DNA of 64,000 nt from Methylococcaceae bacterium UBA662. GTDB lineage: Bacteria > Pseudomonadota > Gammaproteobacteria > Methylococcales > Methylomonadaceae. The number at the start of each line of letters is the position of its first letter. Position 1 is the stretch's first letter. The notes under the pieces are model-generated. The model did not search any database and had not been told where the DNA came from. It saw nothing but the letters and a program-made list of their open reading frames with translations. This document shows positions 39,145 to 47,379 of the stretch, piece by piece. The translations under genes were made by a program, and so were the position numbers. The stretch is from NCBI GenBank assembly GCA_002299425.1, contig DBNW01000035.1, positions 22,039-86,038 of the forward strand, given 5' to 3'.

Positions 39145-41541
39145 TCAACCGACCCCATCTTCTTTTTCCTCGTCTGAGGCAATGTCGGACATTTCCTTAA
39201 GCCGGGCTACCGCCTTAGCGTTGATGCTGCCTTCTGGGTAAGCACCCCGCTCATTCAGTGCTCCGGCGGTCTGCCCCGTCAGCAACGCCAGAGCTTGATT
39301 CACCCGAGTGACCGCATAAACTGCAAACAAACCGTCAGCCACTGCGTCTACAACTGCCTGTCCCAACATCAGATGGCGCTGGTTGGCAGCCGGGATAATG
39401 ACACCGTGCCCCTGTTCCAAACCCCGGGCCTTGCAGAGTTTAAAAAACCCTTCGATTTTTTCATTGATTCCGCCAATCGCCTGCACTTCCCCGTATTGGT
39501 TGATAGAGCCGGTGACCGCTAAACTCTGTTTGATGGGGGTGTCCGTTAAGGCTGAAATCAAGCAGCACAGCTCTGCCAACGCCGCACTGTCACCGTCGAT
39601 TAGGCCGTAGGATTGTTCAATAGCGATGCTAGCGGATAACGTTAAGGGGAACTGCCGGGCATAAAAATGCCCCAGGTAGCCAGTTAAGATCATCACCCCT
39701 TTAGAATGTATGGACTGCCCCAACTCGGCCTCGCGTTCGATGTCGATGATGCCACGAGACCCGGGCGACACCGTGGTGGTAATCCGTGCCGGCGCACCAA
39801 AACTGCTGCCGCCCACTTCCATGACGGTAAGACCGTTGATTTTTCCCACCGCCATGCCCTGAGTGTCAATCAAAATAGTGCCATCCAGCATATCGTCCAG
39901 CATTTCTTCTGCCAGACGACCGTTCCGGTGTTCCCGGGCTGCTAGTGCTTGTTGGATGTGAGACCGGTCTACGGTGTCGGCGCCTTGTCGCTGACTAAAA
40001 AAATTAGCTTCGCCGACCAGTTCCAACACATCGTTGATGCGTGCGGAAAAGTGGTTTTGGTTTTCTGCTAACCGGCAACTGTATTCAATCAAGGCCTCTA
40101 AGGCTGAACAGGCCAACGGTCGCCCCCCTAGGTTGTCGGCCTTAGCCGTCATCAAGTGTACAAACTGCTGTGTGCTGGCTTTATTGCGGCCAATAAACGG
40201 GGAAAACTCAGCCAAAACCTTAAACATCTCTTTAAACTCACTGTCCAGGTCTTGCAACAGGTAGTAAATATCCGCTGGACCAAGCAAAATTACCTTTATT
40301 TTCAGTGATATGGTCTTAGGATTCAGCGTGGCGGCATGAATGCCTAACTCAGAATGAGGTGATTCAATTTCGATACAGCCGGCTTTCAGGGCGCGTTTTA
40401 GTGCCTCCCAAACATACGGGTGGCGGAGCAGTGGTTCAGCATCGAGAACCAGGTAGCCACCGTTGGCCCGGTGCAGAGAACCGGCATATATCCGGCGGTA
40501 GCTGGTCGCTAAAGCACCTTGATCCTGGACGTATTCGATGCGACCGAACAAATTTTGATAGGTGGGGTGAGCCTCGTAAATTACCGGAGCACCGTCTTCA
40601 GGAAGGTTGTCAAGCAAAATGTTGGGGGCGTATTGCTCGGCTAACAGGGCTTTTTTAGTGCTTAGGCTTTGGTTTTCCATTGCCGAACCGGGCATAAAGC
40701 AGTCGGTAATGACGCCGATAAGATGCTTATGCACGGCTTCAAGATAGGCCGTTGCATCTGTACTGTGTTGATAACAACGCTGGAGTTCTAAAAACAGCGG
40801 TTCAATAGCCTGGTTGATGGTGTCGTTGTCCAAATCACGGATTGCTTCCGCTGTGGCACTGCGCCATTGCGGCAATTCAAGCAACACCTCGGCCAAATAC
40901 TCCTCTAACTGGCCGATGTTTTGGTGAAAACGCTCACGTTCCGGCTGAGATAACCGGGAAAAGTCCTCATCAGATACTGCTTTGCCGTCTTGTACGGGGA
41001 CAAAACTTAGGTTTTCATGCTCCCGGAACAAGGCAATCCCTAAGTCCTGCGCTCGGCTATCGACTAAATCCAATGCCTTGTTATAAGCTTGGTTAAAACG
41101 ACGTTCAATGGCGTTCTTTTTTTGTTGATACATCGGGCTTTCAAACACCGCTGGAAATAAGGTCAGCAAATTTTCCAGCAGTTGGTCGATGGCTTTAGCA
41201 AAGGTCTGGCCTTGGCCGGCAGGTAAGACTACGGCTACGGGTTCGCGGGCATTGGCAAAATTGTTGCCGTAGGCATAAGACGGTGGCGCAGGTAAAGTTT
41301 TGGCCAGCGTACCTAAGCTTGGGAGCAGCATTGACAAACGGCCTAACCCCGGCTCACCCATGACAAAAATGTTGTAGCCAAAACCGGACATAGCCATCCC
41401 AAATTCCAAGGCAGCGCGCGCGCGCGGTTGCCCTAAAATGGCCTGCGGCGGGTGATCCGGGTCGGACAGTTCGAGGACGGACAGGTGTGCGGTGAATTTG
41501 AGAGCGGCGGGCGGTATTTGAAAATGTTGTGGGCAGGTCAA
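39145..41541 (-). CDS. Lon-related putative ATP-dependent protease (YcbZ/LonH-type)
   Basis: About 798 residues. The N-terminal part has a degenerate P-loop GEPGLGR as is usual in this group. The middle holds the AAA and helical insertion with GGYLVLDAEPLLRHPYVW. The C-terminal Lon protease domain carries Ser652 in DGDSAALAELCCL and Lys695 in INEKIEGFF, spaced 43 residues apart as in the Lon dyad. The frame stays open to an ATG at 41628. That would overlap the divergent pncC start and add about 29 atypical residues, so I place the start near TTG 41541. The exact start is uncertain. Confidence 0.88.
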   Translation of the reverse strand: MTCPQHFQIPPAALKFTAHLSVLELSDPDHPPQAILGQPRARAALEFGMAMSGFGYNIFVMGEPGLGRLSMLLPSLGTLAKTLPAPPSYAYGNNFANAREPVAVVLPAGQGQTFAKAIDQLLENLLTLFPAVFESPMYQQKKNAIERRFNQAYNKALDLVDSRAQDLGIALFREHENLSFVPVQDGKAVSDEDFSRLSQPERERFHQNIGQLEEYLAEVLLELPQWRSATAEAIRDLDNDTINQAIEPLFLELQRCYQHSTDATAYLEAVHKHLIGVITDCFMPGSAMENQSLSTKKALLAEQYAPNILLDNLPEDGAPVIYEAHPTYQNLFGRIEYVQDQGALATSYRRIYAGSLHRANGGYLVLDAEPLLRHPYVWEALKRALKAGCIEIESPHSELGIHAATLNPKTISLKIKVILLGPADIYYLLQDLDSEFKEMFKVLAEFSPFIGRNKASTQQFVHLMTAKADNLGGRPLACSALEALIEYSCRLAENQNHFSARINDVLELVGEANFFSQRQGADTVDRSHIQQALAAREHRNGRLAEEMLDDMLDGTILIDTQGMAVGKINGLTVMEVGGSSFGAPARITTTVSPGSRGIIDIEREAELGQSIHSKGVMILTGYLGHFYARQFPLTLSASIAIEQSYGLIDGDSAALAELCCLISALTDTPIKQSLAVTGSINQYGEVQAIGGINEKIEGFFKLCKARGLEQGHGVIIPAANQRHLMLGQAVVDAVADGLFAVYAVTRVNQALALLTGQTAGALNERGAYPEGSINAKAVARLKEMSDIASDEEKEDGVG

Positions 41542-41616
41542 ATGGGCATTCCAAAAATCGGCGATTTTAGCATTTTTGCAAAAAAAATTTAAAGCACCCA
41601 GGCGGGAGTACAGGAT

Positions 41617-42099
41617 ATGGAGCAACAAATTTATATATTGGCTGAGGCGTTAGCCGAGCGTTTGTCGGCAACAAACAGCACGCTGGTTACGGCAGAATCT
41701 TGCACCGGCGGCTGGATAGCGAAAGCCATGACCGACATCCCAGGCAGTTCGGCCTGGTTTGACCGAGGCTTTGTGGTTTACTGCGATAAAGCCAAACAGG
41801 ACATGCTGGGAGTAAAACCGGAAACCTTAGCCCAATTCGGCGCAGTCAGCGAACAAACGGTACGGCAAATGGTGGCAGGCGCGCTTGAGCGCAGCGGGGC
41901 GAATTATGCCGTCGCCGTCACCGGCATTGCCGGTCCGGACGGCGGCAGCACCGAGAAACCGGTGGGCACGGTATTTATCGCCTGGCAAATTAAGGGCGGG
42001 GCACTAATCGCCGTCAGGAAGCAATTTTCAGGCGACCGCGAGCAGGTACGGGCTGAAACCGTGAAAACGGCTCTAGCTGGGTTTTTAGAGCTGGGCTAA
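41617..42099 (+). CDS. pncC: Nicotinamide-nucleotide amidohydrolase PncC (CinA C-terminal family)
   Basis: Deamidates NMN to NaMN for pyridine nucleotide recycling. 160 residues with LVTAESCTGGWIAKAMTD, SSAWFDRGFVVYCD and AVTGIAGPDGGSTEKPVGTV, the full signature of the domain. Stand-alone form without the CinA N-terminal domain. recA, a frequent neighbour, is absent. Ribosome site GGGAG/AGGA. Confidence 0.95.
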   Translation: MEQQIYILAEALAERLSATNSTLVTAESCTGGWIAKAMTDIPGSSAWFDRGFVVYCDKAKQDMLGVKPETLAQFGAVSEQTVRQMVAGALERSGANYAVAVTGIAGPDGGSTEKPVGTVFIAWQIKGGALIAVRKQFSGDREQVRAETVKTALAGFLELG

Positions 42100-42136
42100 C
42101 CCGAAAAATCGAGTGCAGGGTTTGGTGGGTCTTACG

Positions 42137-42352
42137 TTAAAAACCAAACTCTGATTCGTCAAAATCTTCAAATTGTTCTTTCAAGCGTTTTTTTTCCCAA
42201 TAAATTTCAATTTTGCGGCGGGCATCGCGCTTAACGGTTTCTTTTTCCAAGCTTTCGGGCAACGGGGCTAATTCGCCGCCTTCGTAAAGATAGTCCTCAT
42301 GTTCGGGTTCGGCTGGGTTTGTCGGGGTCGATTTTGGGTTGGCTTTAGTCAT
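42137..42352 (-). CDS. Small acidic conserved-type protein
   Basis: 71 residues, no signal or membrane segment. The N-terminal half is Pro/Glu-rich; the C-terminal half (KRDARRKIEIYWEKKRLKEQ) is a charged helix ending in FEDFDESEFGF. The RRKIE-x-x-x-E-x-RL pattern recalls short PA3496-like proteins of gammaproteobacteria, but the resemblance is from memory. Function unknown. Convergent with pncC. Confidence 0.6.
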   Translation of the reverse strand: MTKANPKSTPTNPAEPEHEDYLYEGGELAPLPESLEKETVKRDARRKIEIYWEKKRLKEQFEDFDESEFGF

Positions 42353-43141
42353 GGGTTGGTCTCGCGTACTAACAACAGCAATGGATTTCTTCTATGGTTT
42401 TGACGGCCGCAGCGGCGGGGTTGCCGTCTGTCGGCGAAAACCGCAGCGAAAAGGCCGACGATTATAGGCACTTCGTTGGCCAAAGCAAGCAGGCTCTTGT
42501 TGAAGGTTAAAAATTATGGTAGGGGTCTCGTTGCTATTGAACGGCTAGTCTAACGGCAGATGGCTCGCTTAAACGTTCAATCAACACCAAAGTTTGCTCG
42601 CACGCTTAGGTGTCGGTATTTTTTACAAAAATCAACCCACTCGAACACACAGCAACCACTGCGCCAAGATAACAATTTGTTTAATAAAGCATTATTAAAC
42701 ATTTTTTTAAATCTGGAACAGTTTATGCAGCTTTGAGAATGACTGAGTGTATCCCTTGGTTTTTCCAGACCATGTTGAGTACGGTTTGCCACGGGCTTTT
42801 TGTTGGCAAATGCAGATACCTTAAACGGCGTTTACCAACGGGGAACAGTCAGTTAAATCCATACACCACAGCTATACCACACACAGTGCACTACAAAACA
42901 CCCCCGCCCGCCAGATAACCGGCGTCCGGCTTGTGATGCGGTTTTTCTTTTTCGGTTCCGTGTGCGCAGTTGGAGTGGTACGGCTTCGTGGGGTTCAAAG
43001 GGTAGTTTTGAAATTTATTTTACGGGTGTTTTTTATCTGTTTTACGGGTTTGGCGGCTTCGTTTTGCTTTCGCAGGCGGTGCGTGCGCTTTAAGTCACTG
43101 CGTTAAAAAATGCTAATACGTTTTTTTACTAGGGGAATCAA
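42353..43141. other. Long gene-free region upstream of the cysteine-repeat phosphoesterase
   Basis: Nearly 800 bases without a supported gene. Open frames of 61 and 71 codons (42733-42918 plus, 42577-42792 minus) have no ribosome site or recognisable protein pattern. AT-rich stretches at 42660-42725 and 43000-43140 probably contain the promoter of the gene at 43142. I saw no tRNA, no named riboswitch and no convincing inverted repeats. Confidence 0.5.
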
Positions 43142-45268
43142 ATGGTTAACATAAAATCAAGAGGCCGGTGGCTGACTGCCGCCCGCATGTTTTTAATGGC
43201 TTTAGGGCTATTCTTTGCGGCCTTAATCGGCGGGCCGGGCGTTTACGCCGCTCAATTACCGGTACAAAACGCCTGTCCTGACGGGCAAGAAAAAGACGGG
43301 GCACTGTGCTACCCTAAATGCAACGCCAGCTACAACGGGGTGGGGCCGGTCTGTTGGCAAGTGTGCCCTGCCGGCTATACCGACATCGGCATAGCGTGTA
43401 CTAAAGTCCACAACAAAGCCTCCCTGCCTAGGGGGGTTGGCACCGTGCCAACAAACTGCCCTAGCGGGCAAGTCAATGACGCGGGCCTGTGTTACCCCAG
43501 TTGCAAAGCCGGCGACACCGGCGTAGGCCCGGTCTGTTACGGGCCTTGCCCAGCCGGCACTACCGACATCGGGCTGATCTGCTCAAGAACCGTCCCCAAA
43601 ACCAGTTACGGCCGCGGTGCGGGCACTTTGCCTAACGTTTGCGGGTCCGGGCGAGAAAACCAGGCCGGTTTGTGTTATCCCTCGTGCCGGTCCGGTTACT
43701 ACGGCGTAGGCCCGGTGTGCTGGCAAAGCTGCCGCTCGGGCTACCGGGATGACGGGCTTTCCTGCTTTAAAAACCTCTTCGATTTTTATTTTAAAGACTC
43801 TTACGGACGCGGGGCGGGTACCGTTCCGAACCAATGCCCGTCAGGGCGCGTAAATAACGGCGGTTTGTGCTACACGGCCTGCAATGCGGGTTTCACTGGC
43901 GTAGGCCCTGTGTGCTGGCAAGTGTGCCCTTCCGGGACCACCGATACCGGCGCATTTTGCGAGTCTTCAGTCGCCAAAAACACCTACACCCGGGGTGTCG
44001 GCGTCATCCCTAGCGTTTGTGCCGCCGGCAAAGAAAACCAAGCCGGGCTTTGCTATGACCTGTGTCCAAGCAATTACAACGGCGTAGGCCCGGTTTGTTG
44101 GGAGAACTGCCCATCCGGTTACGCCGATAAAGGCTTGTTCTGCGACCTGCCGCCGCTGACCAAAGACAGTTATGGCCGCGGTGCGGGCCAGGTGCCGCCG
44201 TGTTTCACCGGGCGCCGGTACGACACCCGCTATACGGCGCAGTTGCAAAATTATTTGCAACCGGAAAAATTTACTCTAATTATCGCCTCCGACCCGCAGT
44301 TCCCGTGGTGGCGTTCCGGCAAAGATGCCGATTGCAACAGCGACGACTGCATCTTAGCGCAAGCTAAGCGCACCAACCGCCACCATGTGCAAGCCATGAA
44401 CACCGTTTCCGCCATTCGCTGGAACAACGGCACCGCTACGGTGCGGGGCATTTGGCCGAACCTGCCCGATGTCACCGAGGGCGCTGGCAGCAGAGTTACC
44501 AGGCCGCTAGGCGTCATCATGAACGGCGATTTGACGGCCTACTGGCACGACTGGCAAAAAGAACTGTACCGCGATCACTACGAGCTAGGCCACAAAGCAA
44601 AACCGGACCATGCGGTATTGCGCTTGCCGATTTTCCCAGGCCTTGGCAACCACGATTACGCCAACAACCTGAAGGAATTTGACGAAACCCAAGGCTGTTA
44701 CGGCTTAACGGCAGATTCGGCCTATTGCGCTAAAGATGCGGTCAAGTACATTAAAAACATGGTTTATTGCGATAACGTAAAAAACTTCATTAATACGTTA
44801 GTGCAAAAATTTGACCAAGACAGTCTGGCCTACAGCTACGACATTGGCCATTACCACTTCGTCCAGCTCAACAATTACCCAACCTATGTCGCCAACAGCA
44901 TCAACATCAAATCGGCCATAGGCTGGCTGAAAACCGACCTGGCCGAAGCCACGGACGCCGGCAAGAAAATCGTGCTAAATTTCCATGACTACGGCGACCA
45001 CATGAAGCAAAACAATGCCGAATTCTTGGACGCCATCAAAGATAAAAGCGTGGTCGCCTTGTTTGCAGGCCATACCCACAGGGCCGGTTATGTCGGTACC
45101 ATTCCGAGTACATCCATACCCGTATTCCGCTCCGGCTCGGCAGAGCACAACCGGTTTCTGCTGGTTGAGTTTGGTCCCCGTTATATTAACGTGGGCGAAG
45201 TCAGCAGCACGAACGGCATCCCCAGGTTTGTAAGTGGCCGAGTAAAAACCTACCCCTTCCCTCCCTAG
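43142..45268 (+). CDS. Secreted cysteine-repeat protein fused to a calcineurin-type metallophosphoesterase
   Basis: 708 residues. A long signal sequence (about 1-36, ending VYAA) is followed by five tandem repeats of about 60 residues, each with six cysteines. The repeats share LCYPxC, GVGPVCW, CPxGxxDxG and a YGRGAGTVP linker (about residues 42-355). The phosphoesterase domain starts near 376. Its metal-ligand motifs are ASDPQ, GDLT (about 461), GNHDY (about 502), a histidine in LNFHDYGDH, and GHTH (about 643). All are intact. The repeats likely serve adhesion or spacing outside the cell; the substrate is unknown. A truncated copy of this gene lies at 48365-48584. Confidence 0.88.
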   Translation: MVNIKSRGRWLTAARMFLMALGLFFAALIGGPGVYAAQLPVQNACPDGQEKDGALCYPKCNASYNGVGPVCWQVCPAGYTDIGIACTKVHNKASLPRGVGTVPTNCPSGQVNDAGLCYPSCKAGDTGVGPVCYGPCPAGTTDIGLICSRTVPKTSYGRGAGTLPNVCGSGRENQAGLCYPSCRSGYYGVGPVCWQSCRSGYRDDGLSCFKNLFDFYFKDSYGRGAGTVPNQCPSGRVNNGGLCYTACNAGFTGVGPVCWQVCPSGTTDTGAFCESSVAKNTYTRGVGVIPSVCAAGKENQAGLCYDLCPSNYNGVGPVCWENCPSGYADKGLFCDLPPLTKDSYGRGAGQVPPCFTGRRYDTRYTAQLQNYLQPEKFTLIIASDPQFPWWRSGKDADCNSDDCILAQAKRTNRHHVQAMNTVSAIRWNNGTATVRGIWPNLPDVTEGAGSRVTRPLGVIMNGDLTAYWHDWQKELYRDHYELGHKAKPDHAVLRLPIFPGLGNHDYANNLKEFDETQGCYGLTADSAYCAKDAVKYIKNMVYCDNVKNFINTLVQKFDQDSLAYSYDIGHYHFVQLNNYPTYVANSINIKSAIGWLKTDLAEATDAGKKIVLNFHDYGDHMKQNNAEFLDAIKDKSVVALFAGHTHRAGYVGTIPSTSIPVFRSGSAEHNRFLLVEFGPRYINVGEVSSTNGIPRFVSGRVKTYPFPP

Positions 45269-45275
45269 AGGAAAC

Positions 45276-45330
45276 GCCCGACAACCGAACAGCTAAGCCG
45301 TCCCATTTGCCGACAGTTGCAGTGCGGGTA
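45276..45330 (+). repeat. Downstream flank shared with the truncated gene copy at 48586
   Basis: The bases after the stop (ACCGAACAGC, then CCGTCCCATTTGCC) align with ACCGGACAGC and CCATCCCATTTGCC at 48600-48628. The duplicated unit therefore includes sequence past the coding region. The hairpin's second arm is not present here. Confidence 0.6.
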
Positions 45331-45495
45331 AAGGCGGCCTTAGCGGTTAGGTCATAGAGCCCGCTGTTATCGCCGCCCACCGTACCTGCCACCACGGTGG
45401 GCGGATTTCTGCCCGGCCTACGCCCGATTGGCCTCGCTCGTGGACAAATTTACCAGCCCTGCCAACCCCGTCCGCTTAAAGTGTTCCTCAGCAAG

Positions 45496-45633
45496 TAAGT
45501 AACCGCTCATAAGTTTTTTAGCATTAGCATTGATGGATAACACAGGGTGGGAGCGGCTTTAGCCGCGACAATCGCGGCTAAAGCCGCTCCCACGATTGCG
45601 AAAAATGTTAAGAAACTTATGCACACCTACTTA
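45496..45633. mobile_element. MITE/REP-like palindromic element
   Basis: Outer imperfect inverted repeats of about 30 bases (45496-45525 and 45604-45633; shared core CATAAGTTT) enclose a perfect 22-bp inverted repeat. The inner arms are 45547-45568 and 45572-45593 with a CAA loop; the arm begins GTGGGAGCGGCTTTAGC. That inner sequence is like REP elements seen in many proteobacteria. No transposase is encoded; mobility would need enzymes in trans. Confidence 0.65.
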
Positions 45634-45837
45634 AGCCCGCATGAAGAGTAACGCCATGCTTAGAACACGGGAGCCATGAAATCGAAGGGTTTTTTATGCC
45701 CTTGGGTGCGCCAAGCCACTTGCTGCGCTAAGGAAGTGCTGATTAACTGATGTTACGCAGTAACGATAAACCCCCATTTACCGCGCCGAACGCCGGATTT
45801 TCCGGGATTAACCCGCAGTACCCAAAGAGCATAAAAC

Positions 45838-45952
45838 GGCATGTGTAGGAGGCCCGCCCCGGGTCGATCAACTGCATTTGTAGCCCTCCTCCGCCCGCCT
45901 TGCATCCATGCCGTTCCCAATCGCCTACGAGGGTGCCGCTCCTACACATGCC
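45838..45952. repeat. Short element bounded by 14-bp perfect inverted repeats
   Basis: GGCATGTGTAGGAG at 45838-45851 is mirrored exactly at 45939-45952. The enclosed 87 bases are GC-rich and contain no ORF. The structure is that of a REP/MITE-type element. Confidence 0.6.
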
Positions 45953-45971
45953 CCGCATTCCTGCCTCCATC

Positions 45972-45981
45972 GGGGGGGGGG
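45972..45981. repeat. G10 homopolymer next to the cassette's last stop codon
   Basis: Ten consecutive G residues (C on the coding strand of the cassette) lie immediately downstream of cassette gene 3. It is non-coding and may mark the edge of inserted DNA. Confidence 0.6.
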
Positions 45982-45985
45982 TAAA

Positions 45986-46900
45986 TCAGCATTTCCTTAA
46001 GGTAAGCGGTATGGCTTGCGTAACATCAGTTTCTAAATTCAACAAAGCAGAATCGTTATTCGGATGTGATCTTTCACTGCCTAATAATGCGGTCGTATTT
46101 TCAGAGAAACCAATCAGGTGGAATTGTTCAAGATGGCGTTCAATAAATTTTTGACCGCTTGATGTGATCAGATTTATGTCTTTACTAATGAGTTGCATAT
46201 CGTCATTAAGCTGTTCAATAAATCGTGTGGCATTCCTTATGGTACCCGCTAATTTTTCGTCTACGGCATTGCTTAAAACATTTTTGCTACGTTCACTTAA
46301 ATTTGGGTTGTTGTCTATTTTATCTAATTGTTCTTGGGCTTGATGAATAGCCCTGTCTTGCAATTCAGCATATTGCTGGGTTTTTTCATGGATAAGCTCA
46401 TAAGCTTTGCGCTGCAAATCAATACGCATTGACCCAATGGCTTCAACCGCTTCTACATTAACGCGCGTCAATTCATTTTGGTATTCCATCATGGCATCGG
46501 AAACCATTTTCATGCGCTCAAATTCTTTATCTTTCTTGAGCTGCTCTATCTCAGCAATGATGCGGACAATTTCAGTTTCACGTTTAATTTTTAAATTTGT
46601 TGAAGATTCCTGCTCCTTCATTTTTTGTTCGGACAACGCCACCTGAACACCGACTTCACGCTCTATTGCTCTTTTAACGTCCTTATCTTTTGATGCTTCT
46701 TGCCGCTGATGCTCATAAACCTTTAATGGTTCTTCCGCCCAATTACGCATCATGTTTATTGGCGATAGTAAGACATCACCTAATTTGGCAATTGCCGTAC
46801 CCGCGCTTATTGCTACGCCATTCACGGCACTACCAATCCCTTGTGCCGCCATACCCGCACCCAATGCAGCCTCACCAAAACCGAAACTCAAAAGACTCAT
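45986..46900 (-). CDS. Cassette gene 3: glycine-rich N-terminus plus long coiled coil, unknown
   Basis: 304 residues. The first ~50 are rich in Gly, Ala, Val and Ile with spaced glycines (ALGAGMAAQGIGSAV), able to form a membrane-inserting or amphipathic hairpin. Residues about 60-215 are a charged, heptad-like coiled coil (IIAEIEQLKKDKEFERMKM, RKAYELIHEKTQQYAEL). A mixed C-terminal region follows. No signal peptide or enzyme motif. The start ATGA overlaps the stop of gene 2, so translation is coupled. A G10 tract lies 5 bases past the stop. AT-richer than neighbours: a 60-base line at 46501 has 22 G+C, against 32 at 44521. I do not recognise a family. Confidence 0.7.
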   Translation of the reverse strand: MSLLSFGFGEAALGAGMAAQGIGSAVNGVAISAGTAIAKLGDVLLSPINMMRNWAEEPLKVYEHQRQEASKDKDVKRAIEREVGVQVALSEQKMKEQESSTNLKIKRETEIVRIIAEIEQLKKDKEFERMKMVSDAMMEYQNELTRVNVEAVEAIGSMRIDLQRKAYELIHEKTQQYAELQDRAIHQAQEQLDKIDNNPNLSERSKNVLSNAVDEKLAGTIRNATRFIEQLNDDMQLISKDINLITSSGQKFIERHLEQFHLIGFSENTTALLGSERSHPNNDSALLNLETDVTQAIPLTLRKC

Positions 46901-47379
46901 AAATTTTCCTCACTTAATTGTTTAATCATTCTGTCAAATAGAACGCGGTTTTTTTCTAAGGTAACTTCAAGTTCATTCCGCATTGCGTCTGCTTTTTCAC
47001 CAGCGTTTAAAAACCTACTCAAAGTTGCCTGCATGTCATTGAGCAAATCATGCCCCAAATTTTTTTGGTGGCAATCGGTCGTTTTTACAATATTCCACTT
47101 GCTCAGTAATTTAAGAAAAACTTCCGCAAAATTTTTTTCCAAAAACCTTTTTTCTTCGTCTGAAAAATCTTCGGAGACTTTATTAAAAATTTGCCAGTGT
47201 TTGCTTAGCCACATCAAAAAATACTTTTCTCTGGCTAATTTCAGCAATGCGGGACTGTATTCGTGTCTATAAGAGGGTTTGTATATTTCAGGATTTTTAT
47301 CTAAAAAATCTTGTACCAACTCGGCTCTGCATTGTTTCAAGGTTTGCAATATGGCAAATTCTGCTTTTTTACTGGGCAT
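46897..47379 (-). CDS. Cassette gene 2: small helical protein, unknown
   Basis: 160 residues from ATG 47379; the frame is open to 47403. Predicted mostly alpha-helical, with many Lys, Glu and Leu, a single central Cys-His pair (TTDCHQKN), and no membrane segment. Its start lies inside the last codons of gene 1 (11-base overlap) and its stop overlaps gene 3 by four bases, so all three are translationally coupled. No domain recognised. Confidence 0.7.
   Translation of the reverse strand: MPSKKAEFAILQTLKQCRAELVQDFLDKNPEIYKPSYRHEYSPALLKLAREKYFLMWLSKHWQIFNKVSEDFSDEEKRFLEKNFAEVFLKLLSKWNIVKTTDCHQKNLGHDLLNDMQATLSRFLNAGEKADAMRNELEVTLEKNRVLFDRMIKQLSEENL

Noticed and set aside
42577..42918. Open frames of 71 (minus) and 61 (plus) codons in the gene-free region
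   Set aside because: No ribosome site, low-complexity composition and no protein-like pattern.
43260..44200. CRISPR or DNA repeat array
   Set aside because: The repeats are in-frame protein repeats of about 180 bases with variable codons, not short identical repeats with spacers.
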